Of a DNA stretch of 64,000 nt, positions 8,563 through 17,643 are shown in pieces. The stretch comes from a bacterium (GTDB lineage Bacteria > SAR324 > XYD2-FULL-50-16), in assembly GCA_024275165.1 (NCBI GenBank), contig JAJRZQ010000037.1, forward strand, positions 1 through 64,000, given 5' to 3'. The notes under the pieces were generated by a model that worked only from the letters and a program-made list of their open reading frames with translations, was not told the origin of the DNA and did no database searches. The position numbers were made by a program, and so were the translations under genes. The first letter of the stretch is position 1. Every line of letters starts with the position of its first letter.

Positions 8563-9632
8563 AAAACCTCTTCTTCTTGCCAATTCTTTAAGCGATACCC
8601 CTTTGGCCCTTTTTCCAGCAAGGTTTGGGGGTGGAGGTTCACCTTCCCCCCTTTAGGGTCGGCTACCAGTTGGGGCAAGGCCATCCCCCCCAAAGATTTG
8701 CGCATGGCCGTTACAATCTCCAATCCGGTTTCTAAGTCACTGCGAAAATGCCCGGCCCCGGCCATGGCGTCACAATAATACAAGGCATAGGGGCGCACTC
8801 CAGAGGCCAAAAGCTTTTGATGCAGCGCAAGCTGCGTTGAGCTTTGATCATTCACCCCCTTTAACAGCACGCATTGGCTGCCTAAAATCACCCCCCCTTC
8901 CCGCAATTTCTTCAGCCCCGCAACAACCTCATCGGTTAACTCATGGGGATGTACCACATGCAAATTAAGGTAGAGCGGGGCAGCCTGGCTTAAAACCTCC
9001 ACCAGCCGGTCTGTAATCCGCTGGGGCAAGGCCAGGGGCACCTTGGAAGAAATACGGAGTACCTGGATCTGGGGCAAGGCGCGCAGGGCAATCAACCAGT
9101 CTGCTAAAACTTGATCTTCCAAAAAAAGCGGGTCCCCGCCGCTTAAAATAATTTCGTTAATCTCAGGCTCCCCTTGCAGCCAACTCAAGGCCTGCTGGAT
9201 CCTCAAATTCGGCCCAGGGCGCCCCACCACCCGGCCCCGAGTGCAGTAACGGCAATAGATCGGGCAAAAGGGGGTGAGATACAACAAGGCGCGGTTCGGG
9301 TATTTGCGAATCACCCCCGGCAGGGGGCTATGGGCCTCTTCATCCATGGGGTCGAGGCTTTCTTCTTGTTGGGGAGACAACTCCAACAGGCTCGGGGCAA
9401 TAAGGCTTTGCAAGGGGCTGTTTTGAGCAATCGAAAGATAATAAGGGGTTGCCCCCAAGGGCATGCGCGCGCTCAAGGCCTGGATTTGCTCGGTGGTGAA
9501 ATCGGGTAGCCCCAAAACCTCGGCGAGCTTCGGGTAACTCCGCACCCGGTTGCGCAATTGCCATTTCCAATTCATCCAGTCCGCCGGCCTAGCTTGGGGG
9601 AAATAACGGGCATAAAACTCTGCGGAGGTCAT
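8538..9632 (-). CDS. KamA-family radical SAM protein (lysine 2,3-aminomutase / EpmB-like)
   Basis: A radical SAM enzyme of the lysine 2,3-aminomutase family. The cluster motif is CPIYCRYC (Cys123, Cys127, Cys130). The N-terminal DWMNWKWQLRNRV and the SGGDPLFLEDQVLADWL block are typical. The substrate aspartates are probably in YYCDAMAGAGHFR and VADPKGGK; the lysine in GGKVNLHP would hold PLP. It could be a free-lysine mutase or EpmB, which makes beta-lysine for elongation factor P; 364 residues and no efp gene nearby leave this open. Its start overlaps the upstream permease stop by four bases, so the two are one operon. Confidence 0.82.
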   Translation of the reverse strand: MTSAEFYARYFPQARPADWMNWKWQLRNRVRSYPKLAEVLGLPDFTTEQIQALSARMPLGATPYYLSIAQNSPLQSLIAPSLLELSPQQEESLDPMDEEAHSPLPGVIRKYPNRALLYLTPFCPIYCRYCTRGRVVGRPGPNLRIQQALSWLQGEPEINEIILSGGDPLFLEDQVLADWLIALRALPQIQVLRISSKVPLALPQRITDRLVEVLSQAAPLYLNLHVVHPHELTDEVVAGLKKLREGGVILGSQCVLLKGVNDQSSTQLALHQKLLASGVRPYALYYCDAMAGAGHFRSDLETGLEIVTAMRKSLGGMALPQLVADPKGGKVNLHPQTLLEKGPKGYRLKNWQEEEVFYPSWPRA

Positions 9633-10657
9633 TCGTCCTGAAAGCGAATGCGAGGGTCTACCCAGGCGAGGGAAAGGTCGGAGAGAATATTCCCCAACAA
9701 AAAAAGCGTACTCGATAAAAAGAGGGTCCCCAAAACGACCGGATAATCTCGTTCGGTCACGGCCTGATACCCCAAAAGACCCAGCCCATCAATATTAAAA
9801 ACCGTTTCGATCAGGTAACTCCCCGTAAAAACCAAACTAATATTATTGCCGAAGCTCGCTGCCAAGGGGATTAGGCTGTTGCGCAAAGCATGGCCGTAGA
9901 TCACTCGTTTCGGGCTTAAACCCTTGGCAAAGGCGGTACGCACATAATCAGCGCTTAGGTTTTCCAGTAGGCTGTTTTTCATCAGCACCGTCATGGCGGC
10001 AAAGCTGCCGACCAGGTAGCAAGTCAAGGGAAGAACGCTGTGATAAATCACATCCCACACCTGCCCCAAAGGGCTCATTTCGGCAAAGTCGTCCGAGGTA
10101 AAGCCCCGCAGGGGAAACCATTCCAGCCGCCCGCCAAAATAAACCGCCAAGAGCAAACCCAACACAAAGGCCGGCACCGCGTAACCTGTAAAGATTAAAA
10201 TAGAGGTCGAAGAATCCACCCAGGTTTTATCCTTCACCGCCTTTAAAACCCCTAAGGGAATCGAGATCAAATAGGTCAACAAGGTGGTGACCAAGCCGTA
10301 ATATAAAGAAACGGGAAGGCGGTCTAAAATGAGGTCGGCAACCGGCTCATTATAGCGGTACGAATCTCCTAAGTCGAAAACCAAAATACGCCCCAACCAA
10401 TCGAAATAAGCTAAAACCAGGGGTCGATCAAAGCCATAGAGATGGTTCAAATAAGCGATATCCTCTTCGGTCAGCCCTTCGCGCGCGCCGCCCCGATCAC
10501 TCACCACCCCTTGTTGCGTCCCCGCAAATTGGCGTTCCATCAGCGCTTGCTCCACCGGGCCACCGGGCACGACGCGGGTGATGGCAAAGGTCAAGAGAGT
10601 GATCCCGATCAAGGTCGGGAAAATCAGCAAAAAACGGCGAAGAACATAGCTTTTCAT
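9629..10657 (-). CDS. ABC transporter permease, YejB/DppB-like
   Basis: An inner-membrane permease subunit of a peptide-type ABC importer. The start (YVLRRFLLIFPTLIGITLLTFAITRVVPGGPVEQ) closely resembles YejB. Six hydrophobic segments follow, with the EAA-type loop near GLSPKRVIYGHALRNSLIPL. At 342 residues it is full length. The partner permease, ATPase and binding protein are absent here, so the subunit is an orphan in this window. It is followed with a four-base overlap by the KamA-type gene. Confidence 0.88.
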   Translation of the reverse strand: MKSYVLRRFLLIFPTLIGITLLTFAITRVVPGGPVEQALMERQFAGTQQGVVSDRGGAREGLTEEDIAYLNHLYGFDRPLVLAYFDWLGRILVFDLGDSYRYNEPVADLILDRLPVSLYYGLVTTLLTYLISIPLGVLKAVKDKTWVDSSTSILIFTGYAVPAFVLGLLLAVYFGGRLEWFPLRGFTSDDFAEMSPLGQVWDVIYHSVLPLTCYLVGSFAAMTVLMKNSLLENLSADYVRTAFAKGLSPKRVIYGHALRNSLIPLAASFGNNISLVFTGSYLIETVFNIDGLGLLGYQAVTERDYPVVLGTLFLSSTLFLLGNILSDLSLAWVDPRIRFQDE

Positions 10658-10733
10658 GACCTAAAGCATAAGCCATGACCGCAGATTAGGCAAAGGCTTT
10701 TGCCAAACCCAGCCGAGGGGATTATAAAGGGGC

Positions 10734-11879
10734 ATGGAACGAATTTTAATCAGCATTAATGTAAGATGGTGGAACGCCGAAGCGGCCTATGCCCTCAATT
10801 TAGCTCAAGGCTTAAGCCAAGCGGGGCATCAAGTTTGGGTGCTGGCCAACCCTGATAGTCCACCAGCCCAAAAGGCGAAAGCTCTAGGCCTGCCCCTGAT
10901 CACGCATATCTTGTTGGATCGCTACTCGCTTAAAGCCCAATGGAACAACTATCAGGCTCTTTTAACCCTCATTCAAGACCTCGACCTAACCGTGCTCCAC
11001 TCCTTTAAATCCAACGGGAGCCACCTCTTCGGCTTTGCCCGCAGGCGCTACCCCGGGCTGATCCATGTCCGCACCCGGGGGGAGGCGAGGCCGCCTCAAG
11101 CTCATTTTCTCAATCGTTGGTTGTACGGTTCGGCTTTAACCGATGGTATCTTCGCCGCAGGAAAAAAGGTCGAGGGTTGGCTGGAAAAGCTGCGTTTAAA
11201 AAACCAGCTTATCACCTTGGCCTATTACGCCATGCCCCCCTTGCCGCCAAAGCAGAGCCCAACCCCCAACCCCCTGGGCTTGCCCGAAGGCAGCAACCTG
11301 ATCGCCCTTTTAGGCCGCGCGCAACCGGTCAAGGGGCATGCCGTTCTACTCGAGGCTTTTGCCCGGCTCCATCGCCCCGAGGCGCACCTGCTTTTTTTAG
11401 TCAAAGACCCTCACGAGTTCCCCCAGGTCATGGCGGAATTGGAGCGCAAGATTGAGGCCTTGAATATCAAAGAACAAGTACATTGGGCGGGCTTTCAAAC
11501 AGACCTCAACCCCTGGTTGGATGCCACCGATTTGGCGGTAATCCCCAGTTTGGACAGCGAAATCAATTGCCGTGCCGCCTGCGAGTGGATGAATAAAGGA
11601 GTTCCTTTGGTAGTTTTTCCTACGGGAAGTTTGCCGGAAATTATCGTACACAGGCATTCCGGCTACATCTGCGCCGGGCAGGAAGCGGCAGACCTTACAG
11701 CGGGCCTAAATTGGTTCCTGACCCAGCCCGAGCGTCTGCGTTCTTGTGGTCAAAAGGGGCAGGAGGCGTTCTTCGCGCATTATCAAATCCAAAAGCTCGC
11801 GCAACTTTGCCTTCATTTTTATCAAGAGGCGCGAAAAAAAGGGGCAAAGATTTTGCATAACTATATCACAATGACTTGA
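10734..11879 (+). CDS. Glycosyltransferase family 4 protein
   Basis: A GT-B glycosyltransferase, probably for a surface polysaccharide or lipopolysaccharide. The N-terminal acceptor half starts with ISINVRWWNAEAAYALNLAQGL; the donor half has LLGRAQPVKGHAVLLEAFARL and the GT4 active-site segment IPSLDSEINCRAACEWMNKGVPLVVFPTGSLPEII. It has 381 residues and no membrane segment. The sugar and acceptor cannot be named. It stands alone, divergent from the permease gene, with a small membrane-protein gene behind it. Confidence 0.87.
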   Translation: MERILISINVRWWNAEAAYALNLAQGLSQAGHQVWVLANPDSPPAQKAKALGLPLITHILLDRYSLKAQWNNYQALLTLIQDLDLTVLHSFKSNGSHLFGFARRRYPGLIHVRTRGEARPPQAHFLNRWLYGSALTDGIFAAGKKVEGWLEKLRLKNQLITLAYYAMPPLPPKQSPTPNPLGLPEGSNLIALLGRAQPVKGHAVLLEAFARLHRPEAHLLFLVKDPHEFPQVMAELERKIEALNIKEQVHWAGFQTDLNPWLDATDLAVIPSLDSEINCRAACEWMNKGVPLVVFPTGSLPEIIVHRHSGYICAGQEAADLTAGLNWFLTQPERLRSCGQKGQEAFFAHYQIQKLAQLCLHFYQEARKKGAKILHNYITMT

Positions 11880-11918
11880 AGCAGCGGCGAAACTCATGAA
11901 CCCAACAGAAATCACCCT

Positions 11919-12356
11919 ATGAACGGTACAAAGACCCTTCTTCTTTTATTGGCGGTTCTGATCTTTTTTCAGGCCACCCCCCAAAAGGCCTTTGCCCAGG
12001 ATGAAGGCAGCCCGGCCCTACAAACCGTTGCTTTTTTCAGTATCGGTGGCGGGGCCGCAGGCGCCGGGTTTGGAATCGCTCTTTGGCTCTTAGACCCCCT
12101 AAACCCCTCGGCCGACTTAACCAACCTCGCTCTGCAAGGCTTTGCCGCCGGCAGCCTGATCGGAATCGTACTCGGAATTATGCAGTTGCAACGGCAAATG
12201 CTGCTCCCCCCCATACAAGACCAATATCAGGGACCCAGTGAGTTCGAGGGCAATGTGCTGCGTTATCGAGAAGAACAGGTTTTTTCCGACTTCATGACCG
12301 CCGGCAAGCCCTCCTCCCCCAGTCTACCCTTAGCCAGCTTCCAAATCCGCTTCTAG
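11919..12356 (+). CDS. Small membrane protein of unknown function
   Basis: 145 residues with an N-terminal signal sequence (TLLLLLAVLIFFQATPQKAFA) and two further hydrophobic, glycine-rich segments (VAFFSIGGGAAGAGFGIALWLL and LQGFAAGSLIGIVLGIMQL). The C-terminal third is polar. I do not recognise a family. No good ribosome site is visible. It lies 39 bases after the glycosyltransferase and may be co-transcribed. Confidence 0.6.
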   Translation: MNGTKTLLLLLAVLIFFQATPQKAFAQDEGSPALQTVAFFSIGGGAAGAGFGIALWLLDPLNPSADLTNLALQGFAAGSLIGIVLGIMQLQRQMLLPPIQDQYQGPSEFEGNVLRYREEQVFSDFMTAGKPSSPSLPLASFQIRF

Positions 12357-12518
12357 CCCCCATAGGAGCCTGATTGCGCTAAAACTCAGAAGCAGTAAGG
12401 AGCCCATTCCCCTCCCTCGCAAATCAATCTGCGATACCTCTAATTTAGCGGGTCATCTCTGCCCCAACGGCAAACCTCTACATTTTCAGCGCTTCTTCAA
12501 TTGTAAAAATCTGTAAGA

Positions 12519-12547
12519 TTGGATGAACAAAAGCGCGTCCGTATGAT
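12519..12547 (+). promoter_or_regulatory. Candidate sigma70-type promoter
   Basis: TTGGAT (12519-12524), exactly 17 bases, then TATGAT (12542-12547). It would start a transcript with a leader of about 200 bases before the 36-residue ORF. Confidence 0.5.
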
Positions 12548-12639
12548 ACGATACAGTCTCGTCTATCAATTCGGCTTAATCTAGAATATCTCTTTTAGAA
12601 AACGCTTTATTGAAAGAGGAGCATTCCCTTTTGAGAAAT

Positions 12640-12723
12640 TTAACCCCTTTGAGGCAAGTTGTTGAGAGGGGTTAACCGCTGGGGTTGAAAGCAGTTTTCC
12701 CCCCTTCTGCTTTTCAACCCCAG
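12640..12723 (+). promoter_or_regulatory. Tandem hairpin leader
   Basis: First stem TTAACCCCT (12640-12648) with AGGGGTTAA (12667-12675), nine perfect pairs. Second stem CTGGGGTTGAAAGCAG (12679-12694) with CTGCTTTTCAACCCCAG (12707-12723), one bulged base. No U-run follows the second stem, so it is not an ordinary terminator. Confidence 0.5.
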
Positions 12724-12758
12724 TCGCGAGAGAGACACACTTTTATTAAAGGAAACCG

Positions 12759-12869
12759 ATGAAACTCCAAGCCAAAACAGCCCAACAACAAACCCCACTC
12801 CGCACAACCTGGCGCCTTGTTTTTACTCTCGGGGTCATCATCGGCACAGTTTGGATTTTTGTAAGATGA
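12759..12869 (+). CDS. 36-residue single-pass membrane miniprotein
   Basis: Too short for the ORF track. ATG 12759 follows AAAGGAAACC, a good ribosome site. The product is a polar, glutamine-rich N-terminus (MKLQAKTAQQQTPLR) and one hydrophobic helix (LVFTLGVIIGTVWIFV), ending in arginine. Such miniproteins often serve as subunits or modulators of membrane complexes, but I do not recognise this one. It is the only ORF behind the structured leader and ends before a hairpin shared with metG. Confidence 0.55.
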   Translation: MKLQAKTAQQQTPLRTTWRLVFTLGVIIGTVWIFVR

Positions 12870-12875
12870 ACTTAA

Positions 12876-12933
12876 GGGCAAAGGGCTCTGGCAGGGATGC
12901 CACCGAAAAAAAGGATTTTCCGAGCCCTTGCCC
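12876..12933. terminator. Candidate convergent terminator, miniprotein / metG
   Basis: GGGCAAAGGGCTC (12876-12888) pairs with GAGCCCTTGCCC (12922-12933) with one bulge. The loop is long and itself folds (GGCAGGGATGCC). It lies between two convergent genes. Confidence 0.4.
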
Positions 12934-12951
12934 TGCCTCTAAAATCAGGTT

Positions 12952-15108
12952 TTAGGCGATCTTCCCCTCAGCTAGGGAAAGCGTGGTTACGGGGCTCCCC
13001 CCTAAGGTGAGCCCCTTCCCCTCCAGTTGAACCTGAAACTCCTCAACCCGCAGGGGGCAAGCAAAAAACTCTTCAATGGTAATCTCTGCGGCAGGCGCGA
13101 CTTCTTGGCCTGGAAGCTCTAACCGAGTCCCTACAGGCGCCTGGGAAAACAAGACCTCCAACTTTTTCTTTTTTTCGCAAGCCAAGACCATGCCCTGACT
13201 CTCGACTCCCCGCAAGGGGGCCGATTTCAGGTTACTGACCACTAAGACTTTTTTACCCAAGAGGTCTTCTGCTTGATAATGCTTCACCAAGCCAGAGACA
13301 ATGGTACGGATGTCCCCGCCGCCAAGATCGATCTTTTCTACAAAAAGCCGCTCCGCTTTCGGGTGCGGCTTGATTTCTAAAACCTCGCCGACCTTGATGT
13401 CAAGCTTCGCAAAAGCCACCAAGGGGTTGACGCTTGGCTCTTGTTTGCCCATAAACTTAGCCTTGAAGCCTTCGATTTCTTTTTTTTCCAACTTTTTAAA
13501 GAGGATTTCCGGCTTACTCGCCACCGCTTGGCTCAGTTTAGACCAATCGCAAAGGTTTTGCATCGTTGCCGTCGGCTCGCCCAAGAGGGTTAAAATCCGT
13601 TTTGAGGTCGTCGGCATATAGGGAAAAAGTAAAATTCCTACCTCTCGCAGCAAACAAACAAGGGCCACCAAAAGGGCGCGGGCGCGCTCGGGTTGTGTTT
13701 TAATCTCTTTCCAGGGCTCCGCGTCGTGAAAGAATTTATTGCCCCTCCGACCAAGAGCTAAAATCGTTTTCAAGCCTTCTTTCAGTTGTACTTTTTCAAG
13801 TTGTTGGCGAGCTTTTTGCGCCTCCTGTTGAACCTCTTTTAAAAAATCCTGCTCTCGCGGCGACAACTCAGCGGCAAAGGGTTGCGCTGGAAAATGCTTC
13901 TGGTAAAAAACCAAGACCCGATTTAAGAGGTTGCCGATATTATCAATAAAGTTGGAATTGATATCTTCTAAAAAACCGTCCCAACTAAAATTGCTGTCGG
14001 AGCGCTCTGGTCGATTAAACAGCAGATAAAACCGCCACAAATCAATGGGTAGGCCTAAGTCAATGACATCGGTACCAAAAACGCCAATTCCCCTGGATTT
14101 GGAAAACTTATCGTTCTCGTAATTTAAATATTCCGTGCTGTTGATATGGTGCAGCATGGTCCAATCTCGGCCGCTCCCCAACTGACTGGCGGGAAAAACC
14201 ACCGTGTGAAAAGGGATGTTGTCCTTGGCCATGAACTGGTAAAGTTCCGTGTTTTGCGGATCCATCCACCAATCTTGCCAAGTCTCAGGAAAGCCCCGTT
14301 TGGTAGCGGAAATATAACCAATCGGCGCGTCGAACCAAACATAAAACACCTTATCCTCATAGCCCTTTTTCGGTACGGGCACGCCCCATTTGAGGTCGCG
14401 GGTAATAGGGCGCGGGAGCAAACCCCGCTCGATCCAACTCTTGGCAACGCTATAGGCATTTGGCGCCCAATGCCCTTGATCATTGGAGCTCTCGCGGAAA
14501 CGGGTCAGACTTTCTGCCAACTGAGGGAGGTCGAGATAAAGATGGGTGGTCGCTTTTGTGATCGGCGCGTTGCCGCAAATTTGGCATTTTGGCTCTTTTA
14601 GTTCCGTTGGCTGCAAGAGTTTGCCGCATTGGTCGCACTGGTCGCCCCGTGCCGAGTCGTAGCCGCAATGAGGGCAAACCCCTTCCACATAACGATCCGC
14701 CAAAAAAAGTTGATCGTGCGCGCAGTAGGTTTGCTCGGTGGTTTGTTCTAAAATGTATCCGTTTTTTTCTAAATCCCGGTAAATGGACTGGGTGATTTCG
14801 ATATGTTCGGGATGGCTGGTGCGGCCAAAAAAATCAAACTGGATATCAAAGGCTTGGTACACTTTTTGGTGCAGTTCATGGTACTTGTCACAGACCTCTT
14901 GCGGGGTCATGTTTTCGTCCCTCGCTTTTTTTTCTGTTGCCGTGCCGTATTCATCGGTGGCACAGATATACAAGGTTTCATACCCCTGGCTGCGGCAGAA
15001 ACGCGCATAAACATCGGCGCTCAAGACACAGCCGATGATATTGCCTAGGTGAGGCACATTGTTGACATAAGGAAGAGCGGAGGTAATAAGCTTTTTGGCC
15101 ATGGTCAT
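12952..15108 (-). CDS. metG: Methionyl-tRNA synthetase
   Basis: A class I synthetase charging tRNA-Met. The HIGH motif appears as HLGN and the KMSKS loop as KFSKSRG. Between them is a zinc domain with two CxxC pairs (CPHCGYDSARGDQCDQC and CQICGN). The C-terminal part is a Trbp111-like tRNA-binding domain (LDIKVGEVLEIKPHPKAERLF). Total length is 718 residues, in line with dimeric MetG. Start is MTMAKKL or the second methionine. It is downstream of and co-directional with the chemotaxis operon, 35 bases after cheA. Confidence 0.97.
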   Translation of the reverse strand: MTMAKKLITSALPYVNNVPHLGNIIGCVLSADVYARFCRSQGYETLYICATDEYGTATEKKARDENMTPQEVCDKYHELHQKVYQAFDIQFDFFGRTSHPEHIEITQSIYRDLEKNGYILEQTTEQTYCAHDQLFLADRYVEGVCPHCGYDSARGDQCDQCGKLLQPTELKEPKCQICGNAPITKATTHLYLDLPQLAESLTRFRESSNDQGHWAPNAYSVAKSWIERGLLPRPITRDLKWGVPVPKKGYEDKVFYVWFDAPIGYISATKRGFPETWQDWWMDPQNTELYQFMAKDNIPFHTVVFPASQLGSGRDWTMLHHINSTEYLNYENDKFSKSRGIGVFGTDVIDLGLPIDLWRFYLLFNRPERSDSNFSWDGFLEDINSNFIDNIGNLLNRVLVFYQKHFPAQPFAAELSPREQDFLKEVQQEAQKARQQLEKVQLKEGLKTILALGRRGNKFFHDAEPWKEIKTQPERARALLVALVCLLREVGILLFPYMPTTSKRILTLLGEPTATMQNLCDWSKLSQAVASKPEILFKKLEKKEIEGFKAKFMGKQEPSVNPLVAFAKLDIKVGEVLEIKPHPKAERLFVEKIDLGGGDIRTIVSGLVKHYQAEDLLGKKVLVVSNLKSAPLRGVESQGMVLACEKKKKLEVLFSQAPVGTRLELPGQEVAPAAEITIEEFFACPLRVEEFQVQLEGKGLTLGGSPVTTLSLAEGKIA

Positions 15109-15143
15109 GCTGCGAGATTCAAGATTGAACCCCGATTATCGGC

Positions 15144-17642
15144 CTAATGGGTGGAAAGGTCAATCAACTCGGCAGGGTCTAAAATCAGAATGATATCGCC
15201 GCTACCTAAAATCGTGGAGCCCGAGATCCCCGGGATGCGCAACAAATAATCTTGTAGAGGCTTCACGACGATTTCTTGCTGGTTGACAAGATCATCGACC
15301 ACCAACCCCATGATCCGAGACCCGACTTGAATGAAAACAACGCTGACCACCGCGTCTTCTTTTTGCTCCTTTTCTAAATCCAAGAGTTGAGCAAGTCGGC
15401 TGACCCCAATGATATCGCCGCGCAAATTAATCGCCTCTTTATTTTTTAAGCGATGCAAGTCCGAAAGCTTAATCTCGATCGACTCCTTCACCGCTTCTAG
15501 GGGAATCGCAAAATACTGCCCCTTGTCCACAACCAATAAGGCATCAATTATGCTCAAGGTTAAGGGTAAAATCAGGCGGATTTGAGTTCCGTTCCCCAAT
15601 TCGGAGTCAACCTCAATCGCGCCGTGAACCTTTTGAATATTGGTCATCACGACATCCATGCCCACCCCTCGACCCGAGATATCCGAAACCTGATCCGCCG
15701 TGGAAAACCCAGGAGCGAAAATAAAGGCATTGATCGTTTTCACATCAAGCTGGGGGGCTTGATCGGGGCGTACCAAGCCTTTTTCAATCGCTTTTTGCAG
15801 CACTTTTTCAGTATTGACCCCCGCGCCGTCATCAATAATCTCTAAGATGACGCTGTTGCCCTGATGGCTGGCCTTTAAAATGATGTTCCCCATTTCAGGC
15901 TTGCCCGCCTCTTTGCGCTTTTCCACCGATTCAATCCCGTGATCACAGGAATTGCGGATAATATGCACTAAAGGGTCACTCAAAACCTCGGCCACCGATT
16001 TATCAATCTGGGTGTTTTCCCCAATCATTTGCAAATTGATGTTTTTCCCTGTTTTGCGGGCAATATCGCGAATGATCCGAGGAATTTTTTGAAACACCGA
16101 CTTGACCGGAACCAGCCGCATCTCCATCAAGGTATCTTGCAGGTTTTCAGAGATGCGGTTAAAGGCTCCCTCGACCTGACGCAAGGTGGATAAAACCTCA
16201 GGGGGCAGGCTTGTAGGGGGAATTTCGCCTAAGATGTGATTCAAGCTGTTTCGGGCGATGATCAATTCCCCGATGAGGTTCATGAACGAATCGAGTCGAT
16301 TAGAATCAATCCGCATGGTTTTATTTTCCTCATCCTTCTTAGGGACTTTCGGCGGCTCCGAAGTTGTCGCCTGCGCTTTTTTTGCTGGGGGTTGTTCCGC
16401 TGGGGGGCTTGTTGCCGACTTTTCCGCGTCAAAAGCCTGAGCAAAGCCCTCGGCCCCTAAGTCTTGCATGAGTTCAACCACCTGCATCAATTGCCCGATA
16501 CTCTCTTGAAAACGACTCGCCGCCTCCTCTTGAGAGATTTCTTCAGCCAAGAGACTGACAATCAAGCGGTTCATTTTGCCTGTTTGCTCCAATACAGGAT
16601 GAATTCCCTGTTTCTTCGCCCCATTATCGAGGGTTTTAACCGAGCGATGCAAGACCATAAGATCATCTGCGATCATCTTCCCCGCGATCAAGTCCGCCCC
16701 AATCGCTTGAATGCTGATCACCTGCTGGCTCGCCAGATTTAAAAAGGCCTTAAATTGAGCGTCGTCATTGCTTTGTACCTCTGCCTTAGGGGCTGGGGGT
16801 GGGACTTGCTCCTCCCCCTGGGCAAAGGGGTCGAGTTGGACGCATACTTCATTGATATCAAATATGTTATAGTCTTCTTTCATCTTGATCATGCCGATCA
16901 TGCTCTTCAATAGATCGACCCCCTTTAAAACCACATCCGCCATTTCATTGCTATACCGTTGCCTTCCTTTACGCACTCGGTCAAAGCAGGTTTCTAGTTT
17001 GTGCGCAAGGTTGGTGATCTTCGTTAAATTGACATAAGAAGAGGTTCCCTTGATGGAATGGGTAGCGCGAAAAACCTCGTTGATGGATTCGGCGTCGTCC
17101 GGCTCTTTTTCTAAATTGAGTAAATGCTGCTCAATCGCCTCTAAATGCTCTTCTGCTTCTAATACAAAATCTTGCAGCAAGGCGGGGGAGGCCTCTTCTA
17201 CGGGAGCGCTTTGAGCCGGCGCGGCTTGAGCGACCTCCGTGCGCGTCGGCGCCCCCTCCCGCTGTAGAATCGAGTCGAGCAGTTCCATTGTGGAAGAAAG
17301 CTCATAAGAGGATTTTTCCGCTGCCAGCAACTCTAAAACCATCAACTTCAACAGATCAATCGCCGGCAGCATTTGATCCATTAACTCAGGGGTCATGGCC
17401 ATCTCTTCTTTGCGAATCTGATCGAAAATGGATTCCAGGCTATGGCTGAGATGACTGATATCATCGAGTCCCATAAAACCGGCAGTGCCCTTGATCGTAT
17501 GCAGCACGCGAAAAATCCCGTTGATGATCGAAAGATCCTCCGGGTTTTCTTCGATGCGCAACAAATCGGTTTCGATGGATTCGAACGCTTCGCGAGATTC
17601 TTCTACAAAGCCCTGAATTAAGTCATCTAGTTCGTCTGACAT
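15144..17642 (-). CDS. cheA: Chemotaxis histidine kinase CheA with two Hpt domains
   Basis: Hybrid kinase that passes signal from receptors to CheY and CheB. It has 832 residues. Hpt domain 1 carries His48 (HTIKGTAGF), Hpt domain 2 carries His195 (HSIKGTSSY). A third helical segment around residues 295-395 resembles an Hpt fold, with His332 in LHRSVKTLDNG. Then come the dimerisation helices (RLDSFMNLIGELIIARNSL), the ATPase domain (HIIRNSCDHGIE, DDGAGVN, GRGVGMDVV) and a CheW-like receptor-coupling domain. No recognisable P2 domain is seen. It is the last gene of the che operon, one base after cheY. Two phosphorylatable Hpt domains suggest more than one phosphate outlet. Confidence 0.95.
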   Translation of the reverse strand: MSDELDDLIQGFVEESREAFESIETDLLRIEENPEDLSIINGIFRVLHTIKGTAGFMGLDDISHLSHSLESIFDQIRKEEMAMTPELMDQMLPAIDLLKLMVLELLAAEKSSYELSSTMELLDSILQREGAPTRTEVAQAAPAQSAPVEEASPALLQDFVLEAEEHLEAIEQHLLNLEKEPDDAESINEVFRATHSIKGTSSYVNLTKITNLAHKLETCFDRVRKGRQRYSNEMADVVLKGVDLLKSMIGMIKMKEDYNIFDINEVCVQLDPFAQGEEQVPPPAPKAEVQSNDDAQFKAFLNLASQQVISIQAIGADLIAGKMIADDLMVLHRSVKTLDNGAKKQGIHPVLEQTGKMNRLIVSLLAEEISQEEAASRFQESIGQLMQVVELMQDLGAEGFAQAFDAEKSATSPPAEQPPAKKAQATTSEPPKVPKKDEENKTMRIDSNRLDSFMNLIGELIIARNSLNHILGEIPPTSLPPEVLSTLRQVEGAFNRISENLQDTLMEMRLVPVKSVFQKIPRIIRDIARKTGKNINLQMIGENTQIDKSVAEVLSDPLVHIIRNSCDHGIESVEKRKEAGKPEMGNIILKASHQGNSVILEIIDDGAGVNTEKVLQKAIEKGLVRPDQAPQLDVKTINAFIFAPGFSTADQVSDISGRGVGMDVVMTNIQKVHGAIEVDSELGNGTQIRLILPLTLSIIDALLVVDKGQYFAIPLEAVKESIEIKLSDLHRLKNKEAINLRGDIIGVSRLAQLLDLEKEQKEDAVVSVVFIQVGSRIMGLVVDDLVNQQEIVVKPLQDYLLRIPGISGSTILGSGDIILILDPAELIDLSTH

Positions 17643-17643
17643 G

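Larger units (their letters stand above)
12357..12758. other. Intergenic region with promoter and two hairpins
   Basis: About 400 bases with no long ORF. It holds a candidate promoter (12519-12547) and two consecutive inverted repeats (12640-12675 and 12679-12723) just before the miniprotein gene at 12759. The first 150 bases after the preceding stop show nothing I can name. Confidence 0.55.

Noticed and set aside
12550-12760. 6S RNA or riboswitch of known class
   Set aside because: The length and hairpins are suggestive, but I see no known conserved core motif.
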